Shown: positions 9,034 to 18,188 of the stretch, piece by piece
Layout of the letters: each line of letters opens with the position of its first letter
Position numbering within the stretch: position 1 is the stretch's first letter
NCBI RefSeq assembly: GCF_900343145.1
Contig: NZ_LT996886.1
Coordinates: 1,488,001 to 1,552,000 of the forward strand
Reading direction: 5' to 3'
Source: Tessaracoccus timonensis
Lineage (GTDB): Bacteria > Actinomycetota > Actinomycetes > Propionibacteriales > Propionibacteriaceae
Length of the DNA: 64,000 bases
Notes under the pieces: generated by a model
Databases searched by the model: none
The model's input: only the letters and a program-made list of their open reading frames with translations
Told to the model about the DNA's origin: nothing
Position numbers and translations under genes: made by a program

Positions 9034-10419
9034 TTACGCCTCGCCGCGCTGCTGCGCCGCCTTGCGGCGCAGCGCATCAATGTCGAACCCCATGCTGATG
9101 GGCAGATCCGGGTGGTTGGCCTGATCTTCCCACGGATCGTACGGCGGGTCGTCATCATCGTCATCGACGAACCCATGCGAGGGGTCGAACTTGTTGCGCA
9201 GCTCGTGCTCAGACGGAGTCTGCAGTCCGCCCATCTGTTCGTCGGGCAGCTCGCTCAGCACGTCGTGGATGTAACCGTTCACCGCCTCGTGCGTTGGCAC
9301 GTTGCGGTTTTCGCGCTGCGATTGGTACCAGCGGTAGTCGAGCATCTCGTGGTAGAACTGCGCAGGGTCGCGCTTGCGGCGCAAGTCGTCGGGGATCTGG
9401 TTGATGGCAGGCTCGAACATCTCAACGAGCCACTGGTGCGCGACGACGGACTCCGGCGACGACGATCCCAGCCCGGCGCGGTAGGTGTCCATATCGTTCA
9501 GCAATCGTCGCGCCTGGTGTTCCTCCGCGTCTAGGCCGGTGAGGCGCATGAGGCGGCGCGAGTGGTAGCCGGCGTCGACCACCTTCGGCTGCATGCGCAC
9601 CTTGCGGCCGTCGGCCGATGTGGAGACGTCGATCTCCGCGACGTCGAAGCCGAGCGCGTTGAGCCGCCGCACGCGCCCTTCGAGGCGATGCATTTCCGAT
9701 TCGTCGAACTCTTCGACGGCCGTGAGCTCGGCCCAGAGCTGTTCGTAGCGGTCGAGAATCGTGCGCACCAGCAGCTCGGGCTTCAGCGAGTCGTCCATCA
9801 GGCCGCCGGTTTCGAGATCGAGGAACTCGCCGAAGAGGTTGGTGGTGGCGATGTCGAGATCGTGCTTGCGCTGCCCGTCGGTGAGCTGATCGTGCACCTC
9901 GCCCGTCTCGGCGTCGACGAGGTACGCGGCGAATTCGCTCGCGTCGCGGCGGAAGAGGATGTTGGACAGCGACACGTCGCCCCAGTAGAAGCCGGTCAGA
10001 TGCAGCCTGGCGAGCAGCACCACCATCGCGTCGAGGAGGCGCTGTACCGTCTCTTGCTTCACGCCTTGGTAGAACAGCGAGCGATACGGCAGTGAGAAGG
10101 GCAGATGCTCGGTGAGGAGCATGGGGTCGAGGGGAGCGCCGTCGGAGTCGACCCGGCCAAGCACCACGCCGATGGGTGCCACCGACGGGATACCCATCCG
10201 CCGCAGCTCGGACAGCAACCGGTACTCGTTGACGGCTACGTCTTCGAGAATTTCCTTCGCCGCGACGATCTGGTGACCCACCTTGATGAACCGCACGACG
10301 TGGCGCGAGATGCCGCGGGGCAGGGCGACGAGGTGCGTCGTCGGCCACTGTTCCAGCGGCAGATGCCAAGGAAGGCGCAGGAGTGCCGCGTCGGGCTTGG
10401 CAGCAAGGAAACGAGGCAT
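9034..10419 (-). CDS. DUF4032 / lipopolysaccharide-kinase-like protein
   Basis: This 461-residue protein has an N-terminal half that looks like an atypical protein-kinase fold. It has EILEDVAVNEYRLLSELRRMG (residues ~57-77, the Glu helix region), a hinge MLLTEHLPFSLPYRSLFY, and a catalytic-loop-like HLTGFYWGDVSLSNILFRRD in which GDVSLSN matches the D-x-x-x-x-N pattern. A later LVDAETGE resembles the metal-binding Asp. The C-terminal half corresponds to DUF4032 (DPAQFYHEMLDYRWYQSQREN). The acidic end has a run of Asp (VDDDDDDP). The substrate is unknown. It is in the same direction as metB, 22 bases downstream of which the start lies. No signal peptide or membrane segment is visible. Confidence 0.82.
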   Translation of the reverse strand: MPRFLAAKPDAALLRLPWHLPLEQWPTTHLVALPRGISRHVVRFIKVGHQIVAAKEILEDVAVNEYRLLSELRRMGIPSVAPIGVVLGRVDSDGAPLDPMLLTEHLPFSLPYRSLFYQGVKQETVQRLLDAMVVLLARLHLTGFYWGDVSLSNILFRRDASEFAAYLVDAETGEVHDQLTDGQRKHDLDIATTNLFGEFLDLETGGLMDDSLKPELLVRTILDRYEQLWAELTAVEEFDESEMHRLEGRVRRLNALGFDVAEIDVSTSADGRKVRMQPKVVDAGYHSRRLMRLTGLDAEEHQARRLLNDMDTYRAGLGSSSPESVVAHQWLVEMFEPAINQIPDDLRRKRDPAQFYHEMLDYRWYQSQRENRNVPTHEAVNGYIHDVLSELPDEQMGGLQTPSEHELRNKFDPSHGFVDDDDDDPPYDPWEDQANHPDLPISMGFDIDALRRKAAQQRGEA

Positions 10420-10441
10420 GCCCCGTAGTCTAGTGGGCGTC

Positions 10442-11608
10442 TCAGAGTGCGAGCTCAGCCCGCTCTAAAGCTTCGGCGATGACGGTGACGAGGTCGTCGA
10501 CGCCTTCGAGGCCAACGCTGAAGCGCAGCATGCCGGGGGTGATGCCGGCAGCTTTCTGCGCCTCGGGGCTCATAGCGCCGTGGGTCATCGTCGCGGGGTG
10601 GCATACCAGCGATTCGGTGCCGCCCAGCGACTCCGCCAGGTGGAACACCTTGAGGCCGTCGAGGAAGCGTCGGACGGTGGGCTCGCCGCCGCACAGTTCG
10701 ACGGTGACCATCGAGCCAGGCGTGCGCATCTGCTGCTGGGCCAGTTGGTAGTCGGGGTGGTCGGGGAGGCCGGGATAGTGGAGCGCCTCGACGACGGGGT
10801 GGCCGTCGAACGCGTCGATCACCGCCTCCGCGTTCGTGGCGTGCACGCGAAGCCGCGCGTCGAGGGAGCGCAGGCCGCGCATGGTGAGGTAGCTGTCCAT
10901 CGCGCCGGAGGTGAGCCCGAGCGTCTTCGCCCAGCCGGTGAGCTGCTCCTGCAGCTCGGCCGTGGCGGCGACGACGGCGCCGCCCACCACGTCGGAGTGT
11001 CCGGCGATGAACTTCGTCGTCGAGTGCGCGACGGCGTCGGCGCCGAAGCTGAGGGGCTGCTGCAGCAAGGGGGTGCAGAAGGTGTTGTCGACGACGACGC
11101 TCGCCCCCGCGGCGTGCCCCAGCTCGGTGACGCGTTCGATGTCGGTGATCCGCAGCAGCGGGTTCGACGGCGTCTCGATCCACACGAGGTCCGCCGGCGT
11201 CGAGAGTGCCGCCGCGGCAGCGTCGAGATCGGTGAGGTCCACATAATCGACGGTGACCCTCCCGCGCTCAGCCCACCAGGTGAGGAGTCGCCAGGTGCCG
11301 CCGTACGCATCGTGAGGTGCGACGACGCGCCCGCCGACGGGCACCAGCGTCTCGATGGCGAGCACGACGGCCGCCATGCCGCTCGCGACGGGCACCGCGC
11401 CGGCGCCGCCTTCGAGGCTCGTGAGCGCGTTGGCGAGCACGTCGCGGGTGGGGTTCGCGGCTCGCGAGTAGTCGTGGTCGCGGGGTTCGCCAATGTCGTT
11501 GAACACGTAGTTCGTGGACAGGTAGATCGGCGGCACCACCGCGCCCCGACCGGTGTCGGTGTCGAGTCCGGCCTGCGCGGCGCTCGTCCATGATCCAAGT
11601 TCAGCCAT
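10442..11608 (-). CDS. metB: Cystathionine gamma-synthase
   Basis: This 388-residue Cys/Met-metabolism PLP enzyme joins an O-acylhomoserine to cysteine to form cystathionine. Marks are PPIYLSTNYVF (26-36), YSRAANPTRDVL (47-58), ETPSNPLL (145-152), VVVDNTFCTP (171-180) and the PLP lysine K199 in AHSTTKFIAGHSD. The C-terminus has SLGGTESLVCHPATMTHGAM, usual for gamma-synthase or gamma-lyase. The gene name assumes the synthase role; a cystathionine gamma-lyase cannot be excluded. The ATG at 11608 follows a strong AAGGAGGAA. Confidence 0.88.
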   Translation of the reverse strand: MAELGSWTSAAQAGLDTDTGRGAVVPPIYLSTNYVFNDIGEPRDHDYSRAANPTRDVLANALTSLEGGAGAVPVASGMAAVVLAIETLVPVGGRVVAPHDAYGGTWRLLTWWAERGRVTVDYVDLTDLDAAAAALSTPADLVWIETPSNPLLRITDIERVTELGHAAGASVVVDNTFCTPLLQQPLSFGADAVAHSTTKFIAGHSDVVGGAVVAATAELQEQLTGWAKTLGLTSGAMDSYLTMRGLRSLDARLRVHATNAEAVIDAFDGHPVVEALHYPGLPDHPDYQLAQQQMRTPGSMVTVELCGGEPTVRRFLDGLKVFHLAESLGGTESLVCHPATMTHGAMSPEAQKAAGITPGMLRFSVGLEGVDDLVTVIAEALERAELAL

Positions 11609-11763
11609 CGATTCCTCCTTTGCTCCAACGTAGCTGGTTCACGCGGCGTCAGCGTGGGGTGTCCACCCAGTAACGTTGGTGCCGTGGAATGGTGCGGAGT
11701 GAACCTCACACTGCATAGGTTTGACTTGCAGAACGACAACGTGATTTGCGGCCCCTGCAAGAT

Positions 11764-12825
11764 ATGAGCGAGGGAACAGTGACCGAGGCAGAGCAAGCGT
11801 GGAAGATGCTGAGCGAGTCCGCCGTGGCGGCGCGGCTCGGCGGCATCACTAGTGAATCGAGCGACGTGGTGGACGACGCCGATATCACCGAAGGCCAGAT
11901 CAATCCTCACGCGACGGGGCGCACCGCTGGTCAGCGGGGCGGGCCAGGAGCTATGCCGCCGATGATGATGGGCGGCGCAGGCGGTGCAAGTGGTGCGCAA
12001 GCGGGCGCGGCCCAGGCAGGTGTTGCGCAGTCGAGCGCTCAGGCGAATGCCGCGCAGGCTGGCGCGATGCAGTCGAGCGCTCAGGCGAACGCCGCGCAGG
12101 CTGGCGCGCAAGCCCGGGCGATGCAGTCGAGCGCCCAATCCGGGGCTGCGCAATCCGGGATCGGCCAATCCGGGGCGGTGCAAGCGGGCGCGGCTCAGGC
12201 GGGAGCGGCCCAGTCTGGGGCGAGCACTCTTCCAGCGGGGCTCGGCGCCACGGGGCCCGCCGGCGTGGGAGGCGTCGGAACCGGTGCTGCGGGGACGAGC
12301 AGCGTCGCAGCCGGTGTCGCGGGGACGAGCAGCGTCGCGGCCGGTGCCGCAGGGACCAGCGGCGTCGCAGCTGGTGCGCACGGTGCCCCTCCCGGCGGTG
12401 TGATGGCTGCGGGAGGCACGAACCCCGACGGAACCCCGTCGGGCTTGTACTCCGGCACTGGAGCGCCCGAGGGCACAGCCGGCGGTGATGCCGTCGCCGG
12501 TACGCACGGCGCGGGAGGTCAGCGCGTCGATGGGTATGCCGTCGAGCCGGAACACCTCCGGCGTGCAGCGACGGGGTGGCAGGCGATCGCGCACATCATG
12601 GGTGAGGCCGACCAAGAGATGCAGATCCCCCACGACCTTGGGTTCGCGAACGTGGCGCAGGGTCCGACGAACGAACTGTCGCAGCTCACCAAGCTCTACG
12701 CGCAGCAGGCGAGCAACGAGTTCGTCGCTATCGATCGGAGGCTGCACGGTGCAGCGGGTGAGTACGACGAGCGTGAACTGAACAATGCTCGCCTGGCGAG
12801 CGAAGCGGGAAGGGCATCGGAGTGA
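11764..12825 (+). CDS. EspC-family type VII secretion substrate with Ala/Gln/Ser-rich repeats
   Basis: The 353-residue product has three parts. Residues 1-60 are polar. Residues ~70-245 are very low complexity, with AQAGA/AQSSA-type pentad repeats and then GTSSVAAG-type octads (GTAAGTSSVAAGVAGTSSVAAG-like). Residues ~257-340 form the ESX EspC-like helical domain, beginning VEPEHLRRAATGWQAIA and ending AAGEYDERELNNARL. The last contains Y334-x-x-x-E338, matching the known YxxxD/E type VII export signal. The ATG at 11764 lacks a strong ribosome site; a GTG at 11779 after GAGGGA is an alternative. It overlaps the next gene by 4 bases (GTGA). No EccC or other apparatus gene is in the window. Confidence 0.8.
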   Translation: MSEGTVTEAEQAWKMLSESAVAARLGGITSESSDVVDDADITEGQINPHATGRTAGQRGGPGAMPPMMMGGAGGASGAQAGAAQAGVAQSSAQANAAQAGAMQSSAQANAAQAGAQARAMQSSAQSGAAQSGIGQSGAVQAGAAQAGAAQSGASTLPAGLGATGPAGVGGVGTGAAGTSSVAAGVAGTSSVAAGAAGTSGVAAGAHGAPPGGVMAAGGTNPDGTPSGLYSGTGAPEGTAGGDAVAGTHGAGGQRVDGYAVEPEHLRRAATGWQAIAHIMGEADQEMQIPHDLGFANVAQGPTNELSQLTKLYAQQASNEFVAIDRRLHGAAGEYDERELNNARLASEAGRASE

Positions 12826-13817
12826 CATTGTTCTTGGAATCGATCCCAGGCGCGTTGCAAGACCTGTTCTGCAAGCGCGGTGGCGGTCTGACAGAGACGG
12901 CGGAGGGTGTGTCGAAGTCGCTGCGCTCCTACATGAGCGACCGGCGCATCACCGGGGAAGAGCTCGCGTCCGAGTCATACCGGCACATCATGGAGCAGCT
13001 CGAACAGCTCGAGCAGCGGGTGCAGGCCGACTGGGAGGCCGACCGCCGAGACATCACCGACGGTCTCTGGTGGTGGCTGAAGAAGGTGTTCACCCTTGGT
13101 ATCGCGGCGCAGGTCTTCAACAGCCAAGTGCGCAGTCTGAGGCGCCAGCTCGACAACGCATTGGCCGACATTCGGCACAAGATTGAATCTCACGCCGAGC
13201 CGAGGCTGCCCGTGCCCGACCAGCTCGACAAGACGTCGGAGATGTGGCGCCAGGCAAGCGTGCGTGCCCAAGAAATCAACAAGCAGGTGCTGCTGCTGAG
13301 CAAGGTGATGGGGTGGGACGGCCCGGCGTCGTCCACCTACGGCAACATGGTGGACGTGCAGATCGAAGCGAGCAAGGAGTTTCAGCATCTGCCCCGCGTG
13401 ATGTCGGATTCCTACGCCATGTACCGCGACCTCAACAAGGCCGTGCTGTGCGCCGCCGAACGGGCCCTTCGGTTCGCGATGGTGCAGGCCGACCAAGTCG
13501 ATGCGATGCTGGAGAACCCGGTCATGCGACTCTTCCGCCGTCTGTACCCTCTCAGCAACAACTGGCGAGCAATCCTCGACGATCTCAGCGCCGAGCTGGA
13601 CTCGGTGTTCTCAGTGTCCGATTCTGGCTCCAACTCGGTGGGTTCCCAGCTCGCCGCGGTGCGCAGCGCGCTCGCGGTTACGCAGAAGGGTTGGCCGTCC
13701 GGCCTTGCTATGGCAGGCACACGCGCTGGCAACACCTCCACCCAGATCAGCGCGCACGCGTCGACGGAGTCCGCCAGGGTTCGCTACCGGTTGCCGAAGT
13801 TCGGGTTGAGCCGATGA
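12822..13817 (+). CDS. Helical protein encoded in the EspC-like operon, function unknown
   Basis: This 331-residue protein begins at a GTG sharing GTGA with the preceding stop. It is predominantly helical, with a Glu/Gln coiled-coil-like stretch (HIMEQLEQLEQRVQADWEADRR, ~55-76). An amphipathic Trp-rich stretch (DGLWWWLKKVFTLGIAAQVF, ~80-99) could touch the membrane but is too short and polar to be a clear transmembrane segment. No signal peptide is present. The tail is Ser/Thr rich and basic (RVRYRLPKFGLSR). It may be a partner, chaperone or effector of the EspC-like protein, but no catalytic motif is seen. Its stop overlaps the next ATG (ATGA). Confidence 0.75.
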   Translation: MTLFLESIPGALQDLFCKRGGGLTETAEGVSKSLRSYMSDRRITGEELASESYRHIMEQLEQLEQRVQADWEADRRDITDGLWWWLKKVFTLGIAAQVFNSQVRSLRRQLDNALADIRHKIESHAEPRLPVPDQLDKTSEMWRQASVRAQEINKQVLLLSKVMGWDGPASSTYGNMVDVQIEASKEFQHLPRVMSDSYAMYRDLNKAVLCAAERALRFAMVQADQVDAMLENPVMRLFRRLYPLSNNWRAILDDLSAELDSVFSVSDSGSNSVGSQLAAVRSALAVTQKGWPSGLAMAGTRAGNTSTQISAHASTESARVRYRLPKFGLSR

Positions 13818-14563
13818 GCACCGGCTCGCTCGGATACGAAGACGACGAATACGACGACGATCTCCTCGCGCCCACACTGGGCCGTCCAAGCGGCGATGGG
13901 CCCCAGAAAGCGGAGAGCCTCGACGATGTGCCCGCCGCTGACTTCGTCGATGAGGAGCCGGGCGAGGATGAGGGCACGGAGGGCACCACGCGGGATTCGA
14001 AGCGCACGGTGTGGTTGCGCTACGACGGCGACCAGCTCGTCGGGGTGCGGGTGAACTCCAACTGGACGTCGAAGCTGCGCACGATCGCAGAGCTGGAGGT
14101 CGCGTTTCAGGAGGCCTTTGCCGCGGCGATGCTCACGTTGTTGGAGGTCGAGGTGGGGCAGGAGGACCTCTCGGAGCTCGAGTTCCCGGATCTGCCTGAT
14201 TTCGGGCCGGAGTCGCTCGAGGCGTATTTGCGCATGATGGACGACCACGAGGCGGCGTGGAAGGCTGCGATCGACCGCGCCGCGAAGGTCGAGCAGGAGC
14301 CGCAGCCCATTCAGGGGAAGGCGAAGGGCGTCACCGTGACGCTGAGCCCTGGCGGTATGCCGGCGACGGCAGAGTTCGACAAACAGTGGATACTGAATGC
14401 GCAGCCCGGCCAGATCGCGAATCAGGTGCTGAAAGCCGCGACGCGCGCGCAGGCCGCATATGTGCCGCCCGTGCATCCGATGGCCGATGAGCTCGCCCAG
14501 TTCGAGCGGGAACGTCGCGTGCTCCAGGCCGGATTCCATGCGCTGTTGAACCAGCCGCGCTGA
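13814..14563 (+). CDS. YbaB/EbfC-like protein, possibly EspL-type
   Basis: The 249-residue product begins at an ATG in ATGA overlap with the gene before it. The N-terminal ~75 residues are very acidic (YEDDEYDDDLL, DEEPGEDEGTEG). The rest contains a strand-rich piece (VWLRYDGDQLVGVRVNSNW) and a YbaB-like C-terminal part (GVTVTLSPGGMPATAEFDKQWI...QIANQVLKAATRAQAAY). Mycobacterial EspL, encoded at ESX-1, is a YbaB-like protein, which fits the neighbourhood. The relationship is inferred from fold-like pattern and context. Unlike classic YbaB (~100 residues), it has a long acidic extension. Confidence 0.68.
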   Translation: MSTGSLGYEDDEYDDDLLAPTLGRPSGDGPQKAESLDDVPAADFVDEEPGEDEGTEGTTRDSKRTVWLRYDGDQLVGVRVNSNWTSKLRTIAELEVAFQEAFAAAMLTLLEVEVGQEDLSELEFPDLPDFGPESLEAYLRMMDDHEAAWKAAIDRAAKVEQEPQPIQGKAKGVTVTLSPGGMPATAEFDKQWILNAQPGQIANQVLKAATRAQAAYVPPVHPMADELAQFERERRVLQAGFHALLNQPR

Positions 14564-14604
14564 ACAGTTGAGGGGCCGGACCGCAGAACGCCTCTCGGCG
14601 CGTG

Positions 14605-14619
14605 GCCGCTCGCAGCGGC
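14605..14619 (+). terminator. Stem-loop downstream of the EspC-like operon
   Basis: GCCGCT, loop CGC, AGCGGC gives a perfect 6-bp stem 42 bases after the last stop codon, followed by AAATATT. It has no T-run, so it is a candidate only. Confidence 0.4.
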
Positions 14620-14702
14620 AAATATTGGAGCCCGGGGTTACCGCGGCCCAGCCGTCACCACTGTAGTAGCTCATTGCGCGTGTCCCAAGCGAGGGTGAAA
14701 CT

Positions 14703-14775
14703 CGACTGAGCGCACTCCAGATGCTTATTTCGGGCTGAAATGGGGCATTTTGTGCGACTGGTGTGCGCTCAGTCG
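14703..14775. repeat. Long-arm inverted repeat, CGACTGAGCGCAC type
   Basis: Arms at 14703-14720 and 14758-14775 match at 17 of 18 positions: CGACTGAGCGCAC, one mismatch, then CCAG. The centre is 37 bases. It lies between the EspC-like operon and the convergent HEPN gene. I saw no second copy with this arm sequence. Confidence 0.8.
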
Positions 14776-14826
14776 CATAACGCGGTTGGGGGTGGTGGTT
14801 GGTCAGTCACTCAGCCGGCAGCATCA

Positions 14827-15273
14827 TCATGCAGAAGCAGCGTTAGCGACGTAGATAGCGCAGGCATCCACGATGGCCTTCGCCGATTCGATGGCCTCGG
14901 AGAGATCTTGCGAAGTAGCCGGTGGGCGTGAGGGGTCGGGATACTCCGTCGCGTTGCGAACCTGACGCATCCAATCAAATTCGTCGAGCGAGGCATCGTC
15001 GACGAATACTGCAGCTGCGATGCCTGTGTTGCGATGAGCGCCGCCAATGGGTCGCACCCGTAACCCCTCGACGGAGAGCACCGCGGACAAGGCCTTGCGA
15101 GCTCCGTCGTATGCGGCGGTGAATGCCATCGAAAGATCAGCTGTTCGTGCGAGTAGCCTGGCTGTTTCGAGGTGCTGCTGTGCCATGCGGATGACGTAGT
15201 GCGCATGCGCTCCATTGGGGTGGACACGCTCCAGCCGGCGATTGGCGAGCATGTCCTCGATGACGCTACTCAT
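14827..15273 (-). CDS. HEPN-domain protein, probable toxin of a HEPN/MNT pair
   Basis: The 148-residue protein is all helical, with ARLLARTADLSMAFTAAYDGARKALSAVL (~35-63) and the signature segment DEFDWMRQVRNATEYPD near residues 97-113. In many HEPN RNases the active motif is R-x4-6-H. Here RNATEY has Tyr where His is common, as in the MNT-linked HEPN subgroup. The start is uncertain: ATG 15273 has GGGTGA five bases upstream and is preferred, but ATG 15279 or GTG 15282 are possible. All overlap the end of the nucleotidyltransferase gene, so translation is coupled. Known homologues form type VII toxin-antitoxin systems. Confidence 0.8.
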   Translation of the reverse strand: MSSVIEDMLANRRLERVHPNGAHAHYVIRMAQQHLETARLLARTADLSMAFTAAYDGARKALSAVLSVEGLRVRPIGGAHRNTGIAAAVFVDDASLDEFDWMRQVRNATEYPDPSRPPATSQDLSEAIESAKAIVDACAIYVANAASA

Positions 15274-15859
15274 GAACATCACCCGTGACGATGTCTACGA
15301 ATGGACGTTCTCTGAGGGTAGCTACAAACGGTGACGGTGTGTCCGCACTCCAATCATCCGGGCTGAGCCTCGTCACGTTCACGGGGAGCGATAGGCGCTC
15401 TTCTGCTCGTGCTGCGACCGTGGCGAGTAGTTTCCGTGGCGTCGAACCGATCACGAGCACATCGATGTCATTGGGATACGGGCCGCTAAGGCCCGCTCTG
15501 CGAGCTGCCCATGAGCCGTAGATGAGCGCCTGATCGATGCCCTCGACCTCGTCAAAGAGCTCGCGAAGCACAGGTACCGGCCCATAGGTTGCGGCAATCA
15601 GATCGCGCATCAAGGTGAACAGCGCGTGCTCCTCATTTGCGCGAACGAGGCGGTTACGTCCTTCGTAACGATCGAGTAGCACGTCATTGTCGACGAGCCT
15701 GCTCACCTCTCTGTGCACGACCGGCGCGCTCACTCCAGTACGCCGTCCGAGTTCGGAGAGCGAGAGCTCCCGGTCAGGGTGCCCGAGCAACTCAGCAAGA
15801 ATGGCGCCGACGGCGTCCGAGCGGACGAAGGGCGTCAACTGCGAGTGCGATGTCTTCAC
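15266..15859 (-). CDS. Nucleotidyltransferase (MNT) with N-terminal winged helix, probable antitoxin
   Basis: The 197-residue product fuses a winged HTH (AILAELLGHPDRELSLSELGRRTGVSAPVVHREVSRLVDNDVL, about 19-61) to a pol-beta-like nucleotidyltransferase. The catalytic signature is IYGSWAARRAG followed by NDIDVLVIG (GS...DxD), so the acidic metal-binding residues are present. In HEPN/MNT systems such enzymes inactivate the HEPN RNase by AMP transfer. The HTH suggests it also represses its own promoter. It starts at a GTG with no Shine-Dalgarno, eight bases after a TATATT -10 element, which indicates a leaderless message. Confidence 0.85.
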   Translation of the reverse strand: MKTSHSQLTPFVRSDAVGAILAELLGHPDRELSLSELGRRTGVSAPVVHREVSRLVDNDVLLDRYEGRNRLVRANEEHALFTLMRDLIAATYGPVPVLRELFDEVEGIDQALIYGSWAARRAGLSGPYPNDIDVLVIGSTPRKLLATVAARAEERLSLPVNVTRLSPDDWSADTPSPFVATLRERPFVDIVTGDVHE

Positions 15860-15865
15860 AAATCA

Positions 15866-15897
15866 GGAATATATCTTCCGTTTAACGGTAAGGTCAA
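15866..15897 (-). promoter_or_regulatory. Promoter and overlapping operator of the MNT-HEPN operon
   Basis: On the minus strand TTGACC (15897-15892), an 18-base spacer and TATATT (15873-15868) make a good sigma-70-type promoter. The GTG start follows 8 bases later. Two palindromes overlap it: CCGTTTAACGG (15878-15888) and GGAATATATCTTCC (15866-15879). This is suitable for autorepression by the winged-helix MNT protein. Confidence 0.7.
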
Positions 15898-15963
15898 TGG
15901 GTCTGGGCAAGGGAGTTGTTCACGGCTGGCGTGCGCAGGGTCACATGACGCGGTTGGCTCCGC

Positions 15964-16554
15964 CTACGCGAGCCGTCCTTGCAGCCAGAGCTTGGCCGCG
16001 TGTTCCAGTTCCTCCGCGAGGGAGGTGAAGCGCTCAGATACGCGACGTTCATCCTCGCGCCCGAGGTCTTCCGCGCCCGCAGCCTCGATGCGCGCGAACG
16101 AAGCGGCCCGGTAGAGCGCGACGGCGAAGTCACCCGCGAACGCGCCTCGAAAGATGGTGTTCGCGAGCTCAACCACCTCGTCGGGTGAGGGCGCATGAGG
16201 TGCGCCGGCGACGACGACGTCACGCTCGGAGGCCGCTGCGAGCCCATGGCGGAACCGCAGCCCGGCCAGCGCCGCGTCGGAAGCGACCACGTGCCGGAGT
16301 AAGTACAGCCGCCACAATGCCCCAGGCAAGGTGTCCGGCGCGGACTCCGCCCAGAGCTCAGCCACGTCGTCGACCCCGTGTTCCTGCGCATACTCGACGA
16401 TGCGCCCAGCCAGCGCCGGATCCTTCGACGCACGCACGCGGTGGAGGAAGGCATCCGCGGAATCGTGCGCTAACGATTCCGACGGACCGCTCGAGGGCTT
16501 CAGCGCCTCGATGAAGTCGCCGGGACGTCGAATTGGCTTGTGAAACTCTCGCAC
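15964..16554 (-). CDS. Conserved hypothetical protein, helical
   Basis: The 196-residue product is read from GTG 16554, which has AGGA eight bases upstream. An in-frame extension to 16638 exists but is Arg/Trp rich and unconvincing. The sequence starts VREFHKPIRRPGDFIEALKPSSGPSESLAHDSADAFLHRV and is mostly helices rich in Ala, Glu and Arg. It has no signal peptide, membrane segment or catalytic motif I know. It stands alone between the MNT-HEPN operon and the sugar ATPase gene. The codon pattern is like the neighbours, supporting a real gene. Function unknown. Confidence 0.75.
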   Translation of the reverse strand: MREFHKPIRRPGDFIEALKPSSGPSESLAHDSADAFLHRVRASKDPALAGRIVEYAQEHGVDDVAELWAESAPDTLPGALWRLYLLRHVVASDAALAGLRFRHGLAAASERDVVVAGAPHAPSPDEVVELANTIFRGAFAGDFAVALYRAASFARIEAAGAEDLGREDERRVSERFTSLAEELEHAAKLWLQGRLA

Positions 16555-16689
16555 AACCTCGATCCTAGGCGGCCGAGACCAACGCGACGTGGGCGCCCCC
16601 CATCGCGGCGCGAGGACTCGCCGCTGCGAGGTTCCCAAACAACGACGCGAGGGCCCCGGCGTACCGAGACCCTCGCGAACAGCTGTGCG

Positions 16690-17787
<1,098 letters not shown>

Positions 17788-18188
17788 GCCACGATCCTTT
17801 CCACGGGCAGGTACGTGCCCGACGATCCGTAGTGGAGTAACGGGTTTTCCGTAGAACGTGACTCTACACGGCCCCTTGTTCGGAGTTGAAGGGGGTGCGG
17901 CTAATTTTCGGTCACGATGTTGTAACGGTGCCGAGTCGCGTCTGGCAAGCACTTGCGCGAGGAGCGCCGTCGGGGTGTGCCTCCTGGGCAGACGTAACCT
18001 GTGCGGCTCTGTCCCGGCATAAGTGTCACTTGCTTAGCTGTGACGAGGCGTCGTCGGGAGGCAGGTGACACATGATCCGCTCAGTTGCCGCACAGGTTTC
18101 AGGTGCCCGGCGGGCGGGGCGGGGGGGACAGGCGGGCGCGGGAAAGCAACTGCAGATCGAGCGACGAGTACCCCGCCGACGCGCTACC
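17788..18188. other. Intergenic region between msiK and the DedA gene
   Basis: The 401 bases hold the divergent start regions of both genes. On the minus strand, TTCAAC, 18 bases and TAGAGT is a weak msiK promoter candidate; CGTG-TAGAGT-CACG around the -10 is a small dyad. A long-loop inverted repeat lies at 18021-18073. No gene is seen. Confidence 0.5.
18021..18073. repeat. Inverted repeat, GTGTCACYTGC type
   Basis: AAGTGTCACTTGC (18021-18033) pairs with GCAGGTGACACAT (18061-18073) at 11 of 13 positions around a 27-base centre. The architecture resembles the other long-loop palindromes, with shorter arms. Confidence 0.6.

Noticed and set aside
11609-11763. S-adenosylmethionine-type riboswitch or T-box upstream of metB
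   Set aside because: No paired core or T-box sequence is visible; metB has a plain strong Shine-Dalgarno close to the start.
10819-12828. Minus-strand open frame of 669 codons spanning metB and the EspC-like gene
   Set aside because: It is repetitive and Arg/Pro/Ser rich because it mirrors the low-complexity EspC-like gene and the metB frame; no ribosome site.
14564-14826. tRNA or small RNA gene between the EspC-like operon and the HEPN gene
   Set aside because: No cloverleaf with GGTTCRA-type T-arm could be formed; the region is explained by a stem-loop and a long inverted repeat.
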